The notes beneath the pieces are model-generated. The model did no database searches. It was not told the origin of the DNA and was given only the letters and a program-made list of their open reading frames with translations. Of a stretch of 64,000 nt of DNA, positions 10,962 to 23,870 are shown piece after piece (the first letter of the stretch is position 1; each line of letters opens with the position of its first letter). Made by a program: the position numbers and the translations under genes. This stretch comes from Metallyticus violacea (taxonomy: Eukaryota; Arthropoda; Insecta; Mantodea; Metallyticidae), in NCBI GenBank assembly GCA_030762175.1, contig CM060831.1:74271001-74335000 (forward strand), read 5' to 3'.

Positions 10962-12714
10962 TTATGTTCCAACAATACGGTAAGGCTTTCCTCCGTCCAT
11001 TTTCAGAAAGGACAAATATCGGGTTAGTGTTTCTCTACCACGGATTATGCTTTCATTTCATAATTCATTTTAATTTCCTCTTTCTGTGCGTATCTGCAGC
11101 TTTCTGTGTCTATTATGTCTTCGAATCAGCCCTGACATTCAATGGAATATTTATTCAAAAAATTCCTCAGTGTTTATGCATTTTCTTTATGTCCATAGAT
11201 AACTAACTCCCCTACAGGTGACTGGTCAGAGCTTTGCCTTGTTAAGTCCCAGAGAAAAGTCCTAACACCAGAATAGGGAAAACGGTGAAAGAGAAGGAGA
11301 AGGACGTACAGTCACAGCTGTATGTGCTTGATGCCCATCTTGCCTAGAGTTATTAAAAACAATTTTGAGCTATATTTTCTCTCTGATAAATTCAACCGTT
11401 ATACATTTGCAGTTTCTATATCAGCAAAAGGTGCCAATGTATTTATGTGCCCGTAAACAAAAAGAATAATAATTTACTGTTAATGGCAGTTTTACACATG
11501 CTTCGTTTAAGCGAATTATCTGAAAAATGATGAAATAAAATAAAAGTGAATAAAGGCGAAACGACTAATTAGCTGTAGATTAAAACTGAGCCCTTCATTA
11601 TAAAACCAGAATACACAGCTTAGAGTCATCGTTATTTGATAATATTGAAGATTTTTACAATAAAACATTACTGTTTGATTAAAAAGTCAACATTTGTGGT
11701 TAATTATATTAATCTTTAAATCTCCATGTAAAGCATATTCTAAATATTGCAATTATTTAAATGAAGGTAGCATTCCTCGTTTTTCACATATATGTTAGCA
11801 TAAATGGTTATAGGTACTTTGAAAGAGCTAGTAACGTTTGCACATAGGAAACATAGCTCAAGTCTCATTGCATTGCATCGCATAGATTTTCTGAAAGTGT
11901 TGATTATATGTTCTCGCGCCTTTCAAATGGTGTGTAAACGAATTTCACAACACGAAAAAATGTGAATATGGAATTTTGAAGAACAATTCTTATCAAATAA
12001 TCCACATAATTTATACTATATTTCGTAGAAGTACATTAGGCTATGCATGAAGTTATAGTGATATAAACGAATGCACATTTAGAATTTATGTAACTTTGCC
12101 GATCTACCCTTTTCTTACCAATCAGATCTGGCTTTCTTTATTTCAAAAAGACAAATTTCAAATATTTCTGCCACCCTCATCCATGAAGACTCATTAGCAT
12201 TAAAATCACTAATGCTTTTTAATTATATAAAATATAAAGAACAAACTAAATGAAATGCACAATGGATCTTCAATAGTTAGTGATTTTTACCATATTTATG
12301 AGGCATCTTTTAATACAATAACTAAAATATATTACTGAATGCTCAGTGGGCTAATTAGCAGTTTAACAAGAAAAAGTTTATAAAGCGTTAACATTTTTTT
12401 AACAGAATGAAAAGATTTTTGATAAATTTCTTGATGTAAAAATCTCTATTTTAAACACTGTTAAAAAGTATATTAAGTTGGCTTATCACTTTAATATTGT
12501 ATAAAGCACACTATCACAATTAATATAAATGTAGTTATTAGAAATAATAATTATAATAAACGAAATACTACTTCTTCTCTACCTGCTTAAAGCTTTTAAC
12601 CCGAAGTATTATTAAAGCGTTCAAAATAAATCAAATATAAACAAATGTGGTATAAATATCGACTGAATGAATTCTTATGCTAGCTAAATGACCGACTAGA
12701 TAATTGAAGTTTTG
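10962..12714. other. Unassigned AT-rich stretch
   Basis: No supported gene or repeat; stop-dense in all frames. Confidence 0.5.
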
Positions 12715-12975
12715 CACTGGCGCCGCAGAGGACCGAAGCATAATTTATTTACAAATTACGCACAGAAAACTGCAGGACTTCATCACACTAGTAAATAGTA
12801 CAGAATGGGATGAGTGATAATGGATTAATGTAGGAATTAATGGCAAGATAAACCGGAGGACTCGAAGAAAAGCTACTTCGGCCATAAATAGCACTCGCGG
12901 CCAGTGGGATCGAATCCAGGTCTGCTTGGTAAGAGGCGAGTACTGTAACTACCCAGTTACAGCGCCGCCCTGGGT
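12715..12975 (-). mobile_element. Decayed tRNA-derived SINE (family S3)
   Basis: On the minus strand, 12972-12898 gives a tRNA-like head: a degenerate box A region (GCTGTAACTGGGTAGTTACA), an anticodon-arm-like CTCGCCTCTTACC, and a box B (GGATTCGATCC). The stretch down to about 12715 could be its body. No second copy occurs in the window and no target duplication was found, so the tail end is uncertain. Confidence 0.45.
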
Positions 12976-13916
12976 TTAAGAGTAAATAAGCTTTAAAATT
13001 TCTAATGATATCACAAAATTAGATGAATAAATACTTTGTCTTCAGTATTAGAAAAAATAGTTTGAAATTAATATTAAGACAGTTTTAATTCTAGCAGTTA
13101 GTAAAACAAATGCAAGTATTTCATCAGAAGCAAGATAAGAGTATAACAAAGTGAAAAAAATTCTTTTGTTATCTTGGAAACATAATATACTTCCAGAAAT
13201 AAATTGCCACATAAATCTTGAAATAAGGCCAATTTTAAAGCATTCTGGAACAATAGACAAGCATGAGAATATCGATTTGAAACACCAAACTGTGGATATG
13301 AAAGACTTAGATGAAAAGGAAAGCAAATCATAAAACTCTTCAAACTATTAAAAAGCTTTTTAAAAGAGCGTACTATCTAGGGAAAAAGAAGAACGTTTAG
13401 AAAAGACCATACAGAAGAAATAACCAGGTCGACCAAAGTATTTAAATTACAAGATATTACGGGAACATCAGAAGAATAAAACACACGATATAGGCCATAA
13501 AGGTCATTCTTTAATTCAATAGTAATATTTTTAAAAGAAACAGGCACTTAGTAGAAAGCGTACACTTTTAGATGCCATTGCTTTTCGAATGCACAATTTT
13601 GCACCAAGTAACAGCTGAAGTTTCCAAAGTCTCCACAAATAATGCGAAGAAGCATAAACTTTATCTTTTTAGCTCAATTAAAACATTATTTCTGTCAATC
13701 TAAAGTCACAATTTTGAAAGAGGCAACTGTTTCATTCGAAGACAAAAGCTGTGGTATCTGAGTTTAGTAGCTTCTATAGCAAACCTGCCGCTTATCGATC
13801 ATTGTGAAAACTACGCTAACATTTTTCCTGCAGCAGGGCATTCCCAATATGCGCGCACATACATACGGCAATCCTTGTGGAAAAGGGATATTACATTCTT
13901 AGGGCTAAAACATGTA

Positions 13917-15088
13917 AGGGAAACATTCTAAAAGTCTCGGCCTGACCAAGAAAACACAATATTTAAGAGAATTTAGTTATATACATAGTCAACTTGTAAA
14001 TCAATACATTTAGCCCAATGATTTTCCAACTTTTAAATACCCTCAGTAAAATAAGATTTGTCCAAATGTAAAAAATAAGTGCCTGTCTCAGCTTCAAATT
14101 TATCATTTGAGTGAATCTTCGTCCACAAAATCATTTATTCAGGTTTGGGAACAAAAGAGTAGCTGGGAGTCAAATGCAGGGAATATGGTGGATGTGAAAG
14201 CACTTAGAAGTGAACGTTTGCAGTTCTGCAGTAACAATAACAACGTGTGAAAATACATTATCGTGATGAAAGGGAACTTTCTTCTTCGCAAGGTGTGAAT
14301 ATTTAACCCGAATAGCATTTTCAGTTGTTCATTAGTGAAGCTAGTGATGGTTCTGCCCTTCTGGAAGCACCAGACCACAAGAATCACAGCAAACCGTAGT
14401 AAATACTTTTCCTGCAGATGGAACGTTTTTACTTTCTTTGGTGCACTTTCACCTGTTGTCACCCACGTTTTGGAGTGTTCCTTCGTCTCAGAGGGGTAGT
14501 GATGAATTCGTATTTCACTTATTGTTATGAAATGTCGGAGAAACTCACTGGAGCAGATCTTAAGCACTCTTGAGGCTCATTAAAATGCGTTTTGGTTCAT
14601 TGTTAACAAATGCGGAAAGCTATCTCATACCTAAAACTTTGTGTAAAATGTAGTGAACACGACCTATCGAGGCCATTGCAATGTCAGTCAACCTACGTAC
14701 CGTCAATCGGCGATCGTTGTGTCCGGCAATGTGAATTATTGTTACAATTTTGTCGTTCTAGCAGTTAGCAAACGCCCTTCAGCTGCCCACTTTTTAATCT
14801 CGAAAACGAAGGGGAAAAATCCTTTAATATAGTATGTAACTCCTTTTGTATTTCTTTGTGAGTTAAACCGTTCATAACAAAGTACTTTGTCACGGTTCGT
14901 ATTTCATTTTTATCCATGCAGTAGAAAATGTTAACACTAGTTTGTTTAAACAATCGTCACAAACAAGTGACTACACATAAGTGTCTGAAGCTTTACAGAA
15001 CGCCATCTAAAGGATGATACTTAATAACTATTAAGTAATTTGGCCATCTTCACATCTTTTAGTCAGGTAGAGACTTTTAAGACATCTC
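13917..15088 (-). mobile_element. Nearly full-length dead mariner element (1172 bp)
   Basis: Both TIRs are visible. Left: AGGGAAACATTCTAAAAGTC then TCGGCCTGACC. Right, read on the minus strand: GAGATGTCTTAAAAGTCTCT then ACCTGACT. TA lies at 13915-13916 and 15089-15090. Between them lies a transposase pseudogene in the usual order. The length is only slightly below that of intact mariners (about 1.25-1.3 kb). It is unrelated in TIR sequence to the other mariner relics here, so the window holds at least three mariner lineages. Confidence 0.9.
13985..14917 (-). pseudogene. Mariner transposase pseudogene
   Basis: The reading starts at ATG 14917 (minus) with MDKNEIRTVTKYF and the HTH segment ending PSFSRLKSGQLKG. 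The second HTH follows (DRRLTVRRLTDIA, GRVHYILHKVLGM). Next comes the catalytic neighbourhood, where the usual DETWIHHY reads SEIRIHHY, then ESAPKKVKT, a degraded PPYSPDLAPSD motif (PPYSLHLTPSY), and the C-terminus YFTEGI, KLENHWAKCIDLQVDYV. The first catalytic Asp is lost and the third is not preserved, and there are several stops and frameshifts. Confidence 0.88.
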
Positions 15089-15090
15089 TA

Positions 15091-16211
15091 ACATGTTTTG
15101 TTTTAAGCAGTTTCAGTGGTAATTTGAAACGTTTGGAAATTTAAATTTATGCAAATGCTATAAAATGATTATTATTTTGTAATACACTGTTACTCCTAAT
15201 TGTGTATTCTATTATTCCTTCATCCAAAAGATCTAGTTAAAATACTGATTGAGTAGATGCTATAAATGGATTACCTGACAAAGAAATCATAATAACTACT
15301 CATAGGAATGACCTAATATGTACAAAAGCGTTTGAGGAGCATCTGCTAGTAAACAGATATCTAAATTATTTAATTAGTTGTCTTCTCAACTATTTGTTAT
15401 ATGTAAAAGAGAATTATTTCAGTAGCCAAGAGAAAATAGAAAATATTTACAATTCTAATAAGTTTAAGGTTTAAAAATTGTAAGAAACCATCATAATAAA
15501 TTGCCATTTTATTATTATTTCTCAGCCTTTTCATTATCCATTTTCATCGTTCATTTCTTGAAATGCATTTTTATTGTGTTTTCATTTTGTTTCTTAGTGC
15601 CTTTTGTACATTATTCAACACTAAGAGGTATTTTTATCGAAATGTAAATATATAATAATCATATGTGTGGTGATTATATAAATCTACTGATCACATGCAT
15701 AGAAAAGGTACTTCTCTGCTTACGCCCCGAACGGATGATATATTAAACCGGCAGAGAAAGCTGATTATCAGCTATGTCATTTTAAATGAATATCATAACA
15801 CCTAGAATGACAATAATAGAAATTCTACGGCAAGATACAGCAAACAAATATCTCTGTTTGAACATAAGGAATCTAAGTCTACTTTTATAATTACATTAAA
15901 CGCTTTCTAAAAGCTGGCAGTACATTCCAAAGACAGCAGTGAGTGTAAAGTGATTAGCTATGTAATGGAAATATGGTACGTGCCGCGTTCCAGAACGTGT
16001 GCTAAAGTTGAAAGAGGAAGATCGAAAAAGAAGATAGAAAAAATGAAGATGTATGAATAGTTTTGCTAAATAGCATGAGGCAATGAATATTTCTTCGGCC
16101 TTTCAGATGGGACCAAGACATCATATAGAGCGAGGGTGTTATATGATCGAAAAAAACCACATCGCAAACGCACAGGAACATCACAACATGATAATCGGGA
16201 TTTTTTTAAAT
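15091..16211. other. Unassigned AT-rich stretch
   Basis: No gene, RNA or repeat boundary recognised. Confidence 0.5.
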
Positions 16212-16460
16212 TTATTTGTTCTATAACATCTCAGGTCATCAGCTTGCCATTCAAATCAGGACGTGAAATAGCCGACAAATTTTGCTCAGAGGCCTCTTCT
16301 TTAAGGTTTGAGGTTCTTTATCGTGCCGTAAATATACGACACGGGGCCTATGGCTTTAATTCCTTCTAAAGGATTTACTTAGGATTTTTACCCCCGAAAA
16401 TATCCATCGCTCCTGGCCGAGATCGAACCAACGATCTTAGGTTTAGAAGGCAAATCGCGA
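16212..16460 (-). mobile_element. tRNA-derived SINE, family S2, copy 1 (decayed)
   Basis: Homologous on the minus strand to 17925-18165 and 30557-30862: CTCCTGGCCGAG complement at 16410-16421, the shared body with GTCGTATAT and GGCCGA tracts, and the terminal GATGACCTGAGATGTTATAG. The box B region is mutated (TTGGTTCGATCTC) and the first part of the tRNA-like head beyond 16460 is unrecognisable, so the copy is old or clipped. Confidence 0.8.
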
Positions 16461-17911
16461 AAGTGTAATGTGTCATTTTCAACAGGAATTCTCGTATTTC
16501 AACATACCTTCTTCAAGTCTTCATTGGTGATTCAAGCTATATCTTTAATTTGGCGTAATTCATTGGAAGCTTTGTCCCACTTTTTAATTCTACTTTTAAT
16601 GTTATACGCACAGCTTTAAGGCCTGAATATATATGCCTTTTATTCTATTTTCTCATGAGGGATTGTATCATAGCTTTATTAATATCAGTAAATGTCAAGC
16701 AAGTTTAAACGTTTTCTTGCTGGTCTTTTTTCTACGAGTAGATGAACTGTCAAGTACGAATAAATTATCAAAATGAATAGTCTGCCTTATTCGTATTAAT
16801 AAGGGTCAAATAAGTCGAAATTTTTCTATAAGTATAACTGTCTAAGTACGATCTAGTAACAATGCTGCTCTAAAATTGAACGCGCCTTAGAAAAATAGCG
16901 TCTAATTCTAAATAGCTTCCATCTTTTCTCTAAGGGACCTTACAACACTTAAATTTTTCTCAGGTTAATTGAAAGATACTAAGAATAAATTGGAAGGTAT
17001 AAAATAATGCGAAATCCTAGTACAATCACAGGACGCTTAATAGATCTGCTCTTTAGCTGGGATTGGATTAATGTGATGGGCGTCTATATGACACAACATT
17101 TATTGAACCAGAGCTACTTAAAACGAAAGCGCTCTTTCATGCTTTTCTGAAAAAAAATTTCTGTCACAATTTGACATGTTAAATCAAAATCAGGCACCTG
17201 CAATGCGTCATATTCTTCCTCTCATGTTGGCATTAACATTGTGATTACAACCAAATGCGGTCTGCGTTTGCATAATCGAACAGCTAGCCATGTCGTCTAA
17301 CCTGGCAGATACCTCGTGTACGTGAACCCAGAGAAGCGAACTAATTTAAATGGGAGGAGAAACGTGTGGTCAAATAATAAGGACTATGCTATGCCAGTAA
17401 TCAAGTTTACATGGAATATCCATTCACGCAATGCTACCTTTAATCAAATATCAGTTTACTGAACTAAACTGGAGCAGTCCGATCCAATAGGAATTAACTT
17501 CTATTTTGTTCTTTACAAATAGCAGGTTTTCGTTAAATGACCATTAAATATTTTGTTGCTTTTAGCTAAATGCAAACAATAGCAGCTCTTTTCCTGTATT
17601 TATACATTGGTTTATATGCTGCAAATAATAATCGAAGATAAAAATAACAAAGCACAGTCAAAATGTTTCAAAATGGCGTAGGTAAAAATGAAAATATATT
17701 AAAATATAAAAATATACTGGTTACAGAATCTCGATATAATTTTTTGAAATAGGAAATTCGTACTGAGCTCTAAGGGTTGGGAAAAGCAGCAACTGATATA
17801 ACAACCGTGAATATGTATGTGTTGTATTAAAGAGGTCCAAACACTGTATACACACTATGCTAGCGGTTATATAATTAGTTTTTCGAACAGATATTGATTT
17901 ATAGTATCAAT
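16461..17911. other. Unassigned stretch
   Basis: No supported feature. A moderately GC-richer patch near 17200-17340 shows no coding pattern. Confidence 0.5.
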
Positions 17912-17924
17912 ATGTACTATTATG

Positions 17925-18165
17925 TCGGTCCTGGTGGTATAGTGGTAATCATACTTGCCTACTGCACCCAAGATCGCAGGTTCGATCCCGGCCAGGAGCG
18001 ATGGGGCGTAAAAATGCAAAAGTATGGCTTCCTTCGGAAGGGAATCTGAAGCCTGAAAGCAGAGGCCTCTGAGCAAAATTTATCGGCCGTTTCACGCCAG
18101 GAATTGAATGGGACGCTGATGACCTGAGATGTTAAAGAGCTTCCGTAAATGAAACAAATAAAAAA
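17925..18165 (+). mobile_element. tRNA-Gly-like SINE, family S2, copy 2 (well preserved)
   Basis: It opens with a tRNA-like head, TCGGTCCTGGTGGTATAGTG then GTAATCATACTTGCCT, with box B GGTTCGATCCC near 17981. The layout resembles tRNA-Gly. The body follows (GCAGAGGCCTCTGAGC, ACGCTGATGACCTGAGATG) and a short A-rich tail ends at 18165. A perfect 13-bp target duplication, ATGTACTATTATG, lies at 17912-17924 and 18166-18178. The exact duplication suggests it is among the younger insertions in the window. Pol III transcript, no protein. Confidence 0.95.
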
Positions 18166-18178
18166 ATGTACTATTATG

Positions 18179-20129
18179 GTGTCTCTAAATTGCTATAACA
18201 ACCATATGGCCATGATGTTAATCCACTAAATAACAAAACAAAAGACACCCCCTTGCCACTATAAGACACGTTGTTCGAGCAGTGGATGCAGAAATTATAA
18301 TTATGTGTTGTAAATGGTGAACATTTCGAACATATTATGTGGTGCAAAAGTAAAACGCTATCCTTTGATGACTTCATATATTTTTTTATCTACTTAAATG
18401 GTGTCTTTTGTTTCACAGTCATTGCATAAATAATTTATCCATGTAAACTGACAAAAAGTACAGCAGGGCAGAGCCACAAACAGTTAAAATAAAATATCCT
18501 TAATGAAGGTATACACGTTTTGGAAAAAAAATACGCCTCGATTATTAATAAATACGCGTCCATTGAATGTTACATTTGCAGTTTATTAGAGAGTAAATTA
18601 AAGGAAAGAAAGTACATACATCACGTCAAATTTCGTCGATTACTAAGACTCCTATACAATGCAACTAACATAGCATGGATATGTGCCATGAAAGTGTATG
18701 ATAGTTTAACTGAAAATAGGTACCTTGTAATAACATGCATGAATTAAGTTACAGTATTTAAGAAAGTTATATTACATTATTGTTAGTGAATCTAAGAACG
18801 AAGATCTATTTCAAAAACGTCTACTAGAGCTACAGTTTTAAAATGTTAAACAATTAAAATGCTTACATTTTATAGCATGTGCAACATATAAATAACAAAT
18901 TGTAGAAATTTTTTTAAATAAATTTCCTTCGAAGATTTTTGGTCAAAGTTGGTGTGAAAGATATGCCGCAAGTTTATGACCTCTGTTGGGCTTGTATTGA
19001 ACAATCAAATACTAAGTGATTGGTAGTTTGTGTACATTCTCTCAGAAGTTTATTATGACCTCTATGTTATAATCGACCTTCTTCACAGTTAACTTCGGTT
19101 TAAAGTACCTGCACACATTTTCACTTATATTTAATTTCTTTAGCTTTATTATATTTTAGTTCTTAATTTTTATATCGTAGAATAATTTCACATTTTTTAT
19201 TTATCAGTTAAAATGTTTGAACTTTAAAAAATACTAAGTTCTACACTACAAAACAAAAAAGTAATAAATAATAAACAGACTGAAAACATAATCGAAGCAA
19301 CTCATAATTAGAGGTCTTGAAACTGTAAAAGTTCATACACTCACATATCATTAATGAAAACAAAAGGTTTATGCTATCCATATTTCTAATAAAAGAAATT
19401 GTCCTAGGGAGAAAAAGCGTGTAGATATTTATTAAATTGATAACGTAAACGATAAATGTCTAAGGGTTATATCTCTAACAAACTCTTTAGTTATGCCATA
19501 TAAAAAGTATGGTATCAATACCCTAACATTTAAGACCCAAATCACATATAAATTACTCTTATACCTCCCATTAAATTCCATAAAATAGGATAATAAATTA
19601 ATGTAAACATAAGAGTAAAAGTTAGAGTTAGGTAAGATAAGGTTATCCCACAATAATAGATATTCTTTATTTATACATGGGAAATTATATAATTTTGAAA
19701 ACAAATATACATTATAACGAATATATCGTCACAAAAGGAAAATTAGTAAAAGCAAATAAATCCAAATATTAACTATACATAGAATTCATACACACTAACT
19801 AGTTAATATGGTCCAAAAACCTGAATATTTTTACTTAAAAGTAGTGTTCCGACTAAAAGTTCCTCTTATCATAAACGGGTTTTATATCACTTGAGTTGAT
19901 GCGATAGAAATTATGTTTGATATCTGTGCAGAAAAATCTGGTCAGGCATGCACAAAAACGCTTACAAAGATCTGCGTATACTTCTAGTTGTTTATTCAGG
20001 TATTAAAGCTACCTACATATGAGGCTTCGGAATGGTTGTGTCAAACAAAGCAACTTTTTATCTTAGAGGTTCAAACCCGGGACTAAACCGGCCAAAGTCT
20101 TAAGAGATTTCTCGCATTACATCGCCATC
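18179..20129. other. Unassigned AT-rich stretch
   Basis: No gene or repeat supported. A lone box-B-like GAGGTTCAAACCCGGGAC at about 20067 has no convincing box A upstream. Confidence 0.5.
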
Positions 20130-20760
20130 ATGCTTTGGTTTCTTATTTTATATTCTTAGAAATCTTGGGGCTGAATTTTACTGTTATCCCTCTTTGTTAA
20201 AGTCGAGTTTTCGCTAATGGGCATCGGCATTACTTTTATAGAATTTTAATTGAGTTTTCATTCTATTCCGCCTTAAATTTTTCTAATAGCACCGCACATT
20301 GATTAAATATTTACATTTAATATTCAATATCTATTTTCCCAAGATATGAAATTAATTAATCTAAAAAATTACAGTGTTTCATTTGTTCAATGCTTTTATT
20401 TTTAAATGTCAATTTTCATCTTATCGGCAATTTCCTTTTAAATGCCCTAACTTTAGAATTTGCTATGAATTATAGTTTTTAGCAACATTATTTCATTTAT
20501 TTACAGCTTCTTTCTGTAAACTATTCCATAAATTAAAACTTGTGCAACTGCGAATATGCTGTTTTCGCAAACACTTTACTTTCAAACTATCTGTCAGCTG
20601 TTTTTGCGCTTTCTTCAACATCATCTAAATATACATTAAAAAGGAATGGTTATAGGCTACACCGCGGTCCTAAACTTAAATTTTATTGGCATAGAGCATT
20701 TTCCTTCTTTTGTTTTTATACTTACAACTTAATTAGATGCTGTGGAATGTCTCTTTAATA
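20130..20760 (-). pseudogene. Non-LTR reverse transcriptase fragment (family L2a)
   Basis: Minus-strand segments follow the order of an insect endonuclease-reverse transcriptase ORF. RCSL then PFLFNVYLDDVEE (the RT box before the catalytic loop, about 20610-20670); AKNYNS...LKG (about 20430); FKNKSIEQMKHCNF; MCGAIRKI; RMKTQLKFYK; and LTKRDNSKIQ (about 20180). Frames change repeatedly and stops are frequent. This is the thumb/C-terminal half of an RTE-like LINE. The 43.25-43.62 kb fragment covers an overlapping part of the same kind of protein. Confidence 0.8.
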
Positions 20761-23700
20761 TATTATATATAAATAGCATGCTTTCATCACCCTTTTTGAT
20801 CGCTTTTATATAATAAATATCTAGTAGAAGTATTAAAATTCCTATTGAGTTTAATTAGTTTTAAAATAAACAAATTGTTCAAGGCAATATTCCTTTTCTA
20901 ACGTCCGACTGTTCTTCTAAAATAATTTTTTGTCCTTTTTTAAAATAATTTTTGCATAATTCTTTATTTTATAGACTAATGTTATAAATTTTGCAGTTTG
21001 TTCTGCCTACATTTTTAAAAATAGGAAATATTAATACCTATTTTCATCTATAAGATGTGTGACTTAGCTTTCAGCATTTGTTTATAAGTATTAGGTCATT
21101 TACAGTGTTCCTCGTTGTTTATATTACACTGTACAACAGCATGGGAATATGTGGTTATGATTAACTTTTGTATGGTTAATTCTTTTAGTTTCTTTCTTTT
21201 TCAATACCATTTCTTCAGGCTTTCAATGTTATTTTTTGTTAAGGAAATAAGGAAATAACTCACACGCGTCAGGAAAAAGCCCTCATGTATTGACATTTCT
21301 GATCTCTGTGTTTGTCCATCTAGCGTCAGATATCTTAAACACCTTCTGCTTTGTGCTGCCACCTAGTGAGTTTTCTAAACTCACTAAATCGCTTCCTCTC
21401 ATATGTTTCAAAAGTGTAAACACTGCATTTTCTTTCTGGCCACACTATTAACTTGTTTGGAGAGGCTCATTTAAGTCATACGTGTTGCGTACTACAGCGT
21501 TCAAAATGTAAAAAAAAGCTGTAATTTAATGTTCAACTAAAGGATTTTCACGCAGTGATATCAAACAAAGTGTTGACGATGTGTATGGAAAAACTTTCAC
21601 TTTACATTCATGTGAGGGCAAGTCAGTGAAATTGTTGAAACAAGAAAACATCTCCCTAGTTCAGAGGGAAGTTCTAAAGTGATAGGCGTCTGAAGACAAA
21701 AGAAATAGTTGGGGCTTTCTATGCAAGATTAGTGCTCCGAATTCTTTCAGCAGTTCAAATGCAAGTGTGTGTGGGAAGTCTGAAGTTTTTGGTGTTTGCA
21801 ATGGTAACGAGAGGGAAATATTGGAATCCATCGTCGCAGGGAAGAAAAGTACGGACTCCCATTCAAAAAAAGAACCAATGCAGTGACGGAATAAGTCTGA
21901 AGCATTCACTAGACCACACTCGTCGAACTGTTTTATGTGTTAATTGAAACGTTAATGCAGATTGTTAGACATGCATTGAAGTAAAGGAAAATTAAGTTGA
22001 AAAAATACTCTTACATATACTTAATATTTGTATTCTCCTGCCTAATGCGATGAGTCTGGAAAATTGTGGACCCTATTCCATATATGGAATCGTAACCAAA
22101 ATTAATATTAATTGTGACTGAAGGCATTTAAATTGTTGTGAATTTTCGATACTTTTATCTTGCACATGTACATACCTATTTTATAAGATGCTAAAGTTGC
22201 TGTTCTTTATGAATATTCAGATATGCGCACAACTTTGATTGAGAGTTTGAAGCACCCTTGAAATAAAATAAAAAATTAAAATTATATCTGTACCTATGTT
22301 GGTGTACCTAAATTATTACAGATCTTCTATCAAGCATACGCTCACTGCCAAAAGCTGGTCATTAATGAACAAAATAAATGAACAAACTAAAGTTTTACCT
22401 ATTTAATTAAAACTTGTTAACTTCTGGGCTAAAATATTCTGTTTCATTGATACTAAATGCTACTTAGAGTATATAAAAGTATTTATTTTGTAGTTTGCCT
22501 ACTTTGACCAAGTATAATTTCAGTCTTCTAAATATTTTTTTTTTTTTTTTTTTTTGCATTTAAGTAAAAAGAAATAAAAGAACAGGTGCATAAGAATTAG
22601 AGCTATGACATGCACAAACCAAATTCTCTTCGGTCTCAATAAATACTAGAGATGGAGTTGGCGCACAAAATAAGGGCCCAAGGGATTATCCAATTATTAT
22701 CTCTAGACTGTTTCATGTCTTGCTGCGCGGGATGAAAATTCTCAAGGCGTTACAGTGGTTGGCAATCAGATCCTTGGCTTGTACTGCAGTCGCTTGAAGC
22801 TGCAGAGAACTTAAGTAGAAAAACCTTGTCTGGAAATGAGGTTCAAACACAGCGTCAACAGCACGTGGCGGGCCCTTAGTAGCAAAATCAATATTACTAG
22901 CGCAGCGTCCTTTGAGTTTCAACAGGTAACGGTTCCAACTTTACTTAAACACTTCCACAAGAGAGAGAAATAAGGCCAATTCCAAAATTTTCCAAGCCAA
23001 GTAAACAATTTATACTCGGCATGCCTTTAACTTTGTCGGTGACCTATTTCAAGTCGGCAGTTAAACAAGTTTTCCTACTGAGTGCGAAACTCTTCATTTG
23101 TAAGCTCTTTGTTACAAACACACATAGATAAATGGATATCTGAGTAATTATTACATAAATATTTAATATTAGCTGTAAGGATGTAGTCTAAACTGTGCAT
23201 GTCCGGTTAATTGGAGACTAATAGCGTTTTCCAATGCTGTAACGGTTTTTTTCTTCCCCCGGAGCAGGATGTGCATTGTTCTGCAAAAGACGAAATCATC
23301 ATATTGGTTTCGATACAATCAGTATTTTGATGTATGTAATCTTTTCCCTCAGGATCCTTAAACATTTTATGTTATCTTTATAAAATATGCCACAAGACAC
23401 CCCCCTTTTTAGGAGTTGTTGTTTGTTCTCAGATGAAGTCATCCTTTATTATGTTTTACGATTTGTTGAGACTTTCATCTTAAACTGTGTCTCATTTTGG
23501 AAAATAAGGTGTTTGGTATCTTCTTAGGTAAATTTCGTTTCAGTCATAATGCTTTATACTCGAGAGAGGTTTTTCTCTTAAATAGTAGCCCATGTTGATG
23601 CAAAATATTTTGATCTGTAAATACGAAATGTTGCCCATAAGTTTCTGCCCTGGCATAGAAGGCATGTTCATTCTCGTGAGGGATATCCTACCTTTGAGCA

Positions 23701-23811
23701 GTATAAACAACACGTTTTCTTCACTTATCCTTACACATAGACGGACCTTATGCTTCCTTTCACGAACAGCAGCGAAAAAAATCAAGAGTAATTTCAGGTA
23801 GAAATTACCAC
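20761..23811. other. Unassigned stretch with minor features
   Basis: A perfect 10-bp palindrome with a 3-nt loop is at 21364-21386. About 21660-21780 resembles 24640-24760 (see findings). An 18-nt T-run lies near 22537. Around 22700-22930 a 69-codon minus frame is open but unrecognised. Otherwise no gene seen. Confidence 0.45.
21364..21386. repeat. Perfect 10-bp inverted repeat
   Basis: TAGTGAGTTT and AAACTCACTA are separated by TCT. Short hairpin of unknown role; could be chance in AT-rich DNA. Confidence 0.6.
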
Positions 23812-23870
23812 GGCCTGATAGCTCAGTTGGTTAGAGCGTAGTGGAGATTGGATTCAATCCCCCAAGGGGT
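23812..23870 (+). mobile_element. tRNA-like SINE head with anticodon-arm deletion
   Basis: GGCCTGATAGCTCAGTTGGT then TAGAGC is a near-perfect box A arm. A box-B-like GATTGGATTCAATCCC follows only about 8 nt later, where a tRNA would have about 30 nt or more between them. The anticodon arm is missing, so this is a SINE or tRNA pseudogene rather than a gene. Confidence 0.6.

Noticed and set aside
20041..20100. tRNA-like remnant around a box-B-like GGTTCAAACCC
   Set aside because: No box A at a reasonable distance; too little to support.
23812..23870. Functional tRNA gene
   Set aside because: The anticodon arm is missing and the acceptor stem does not close.
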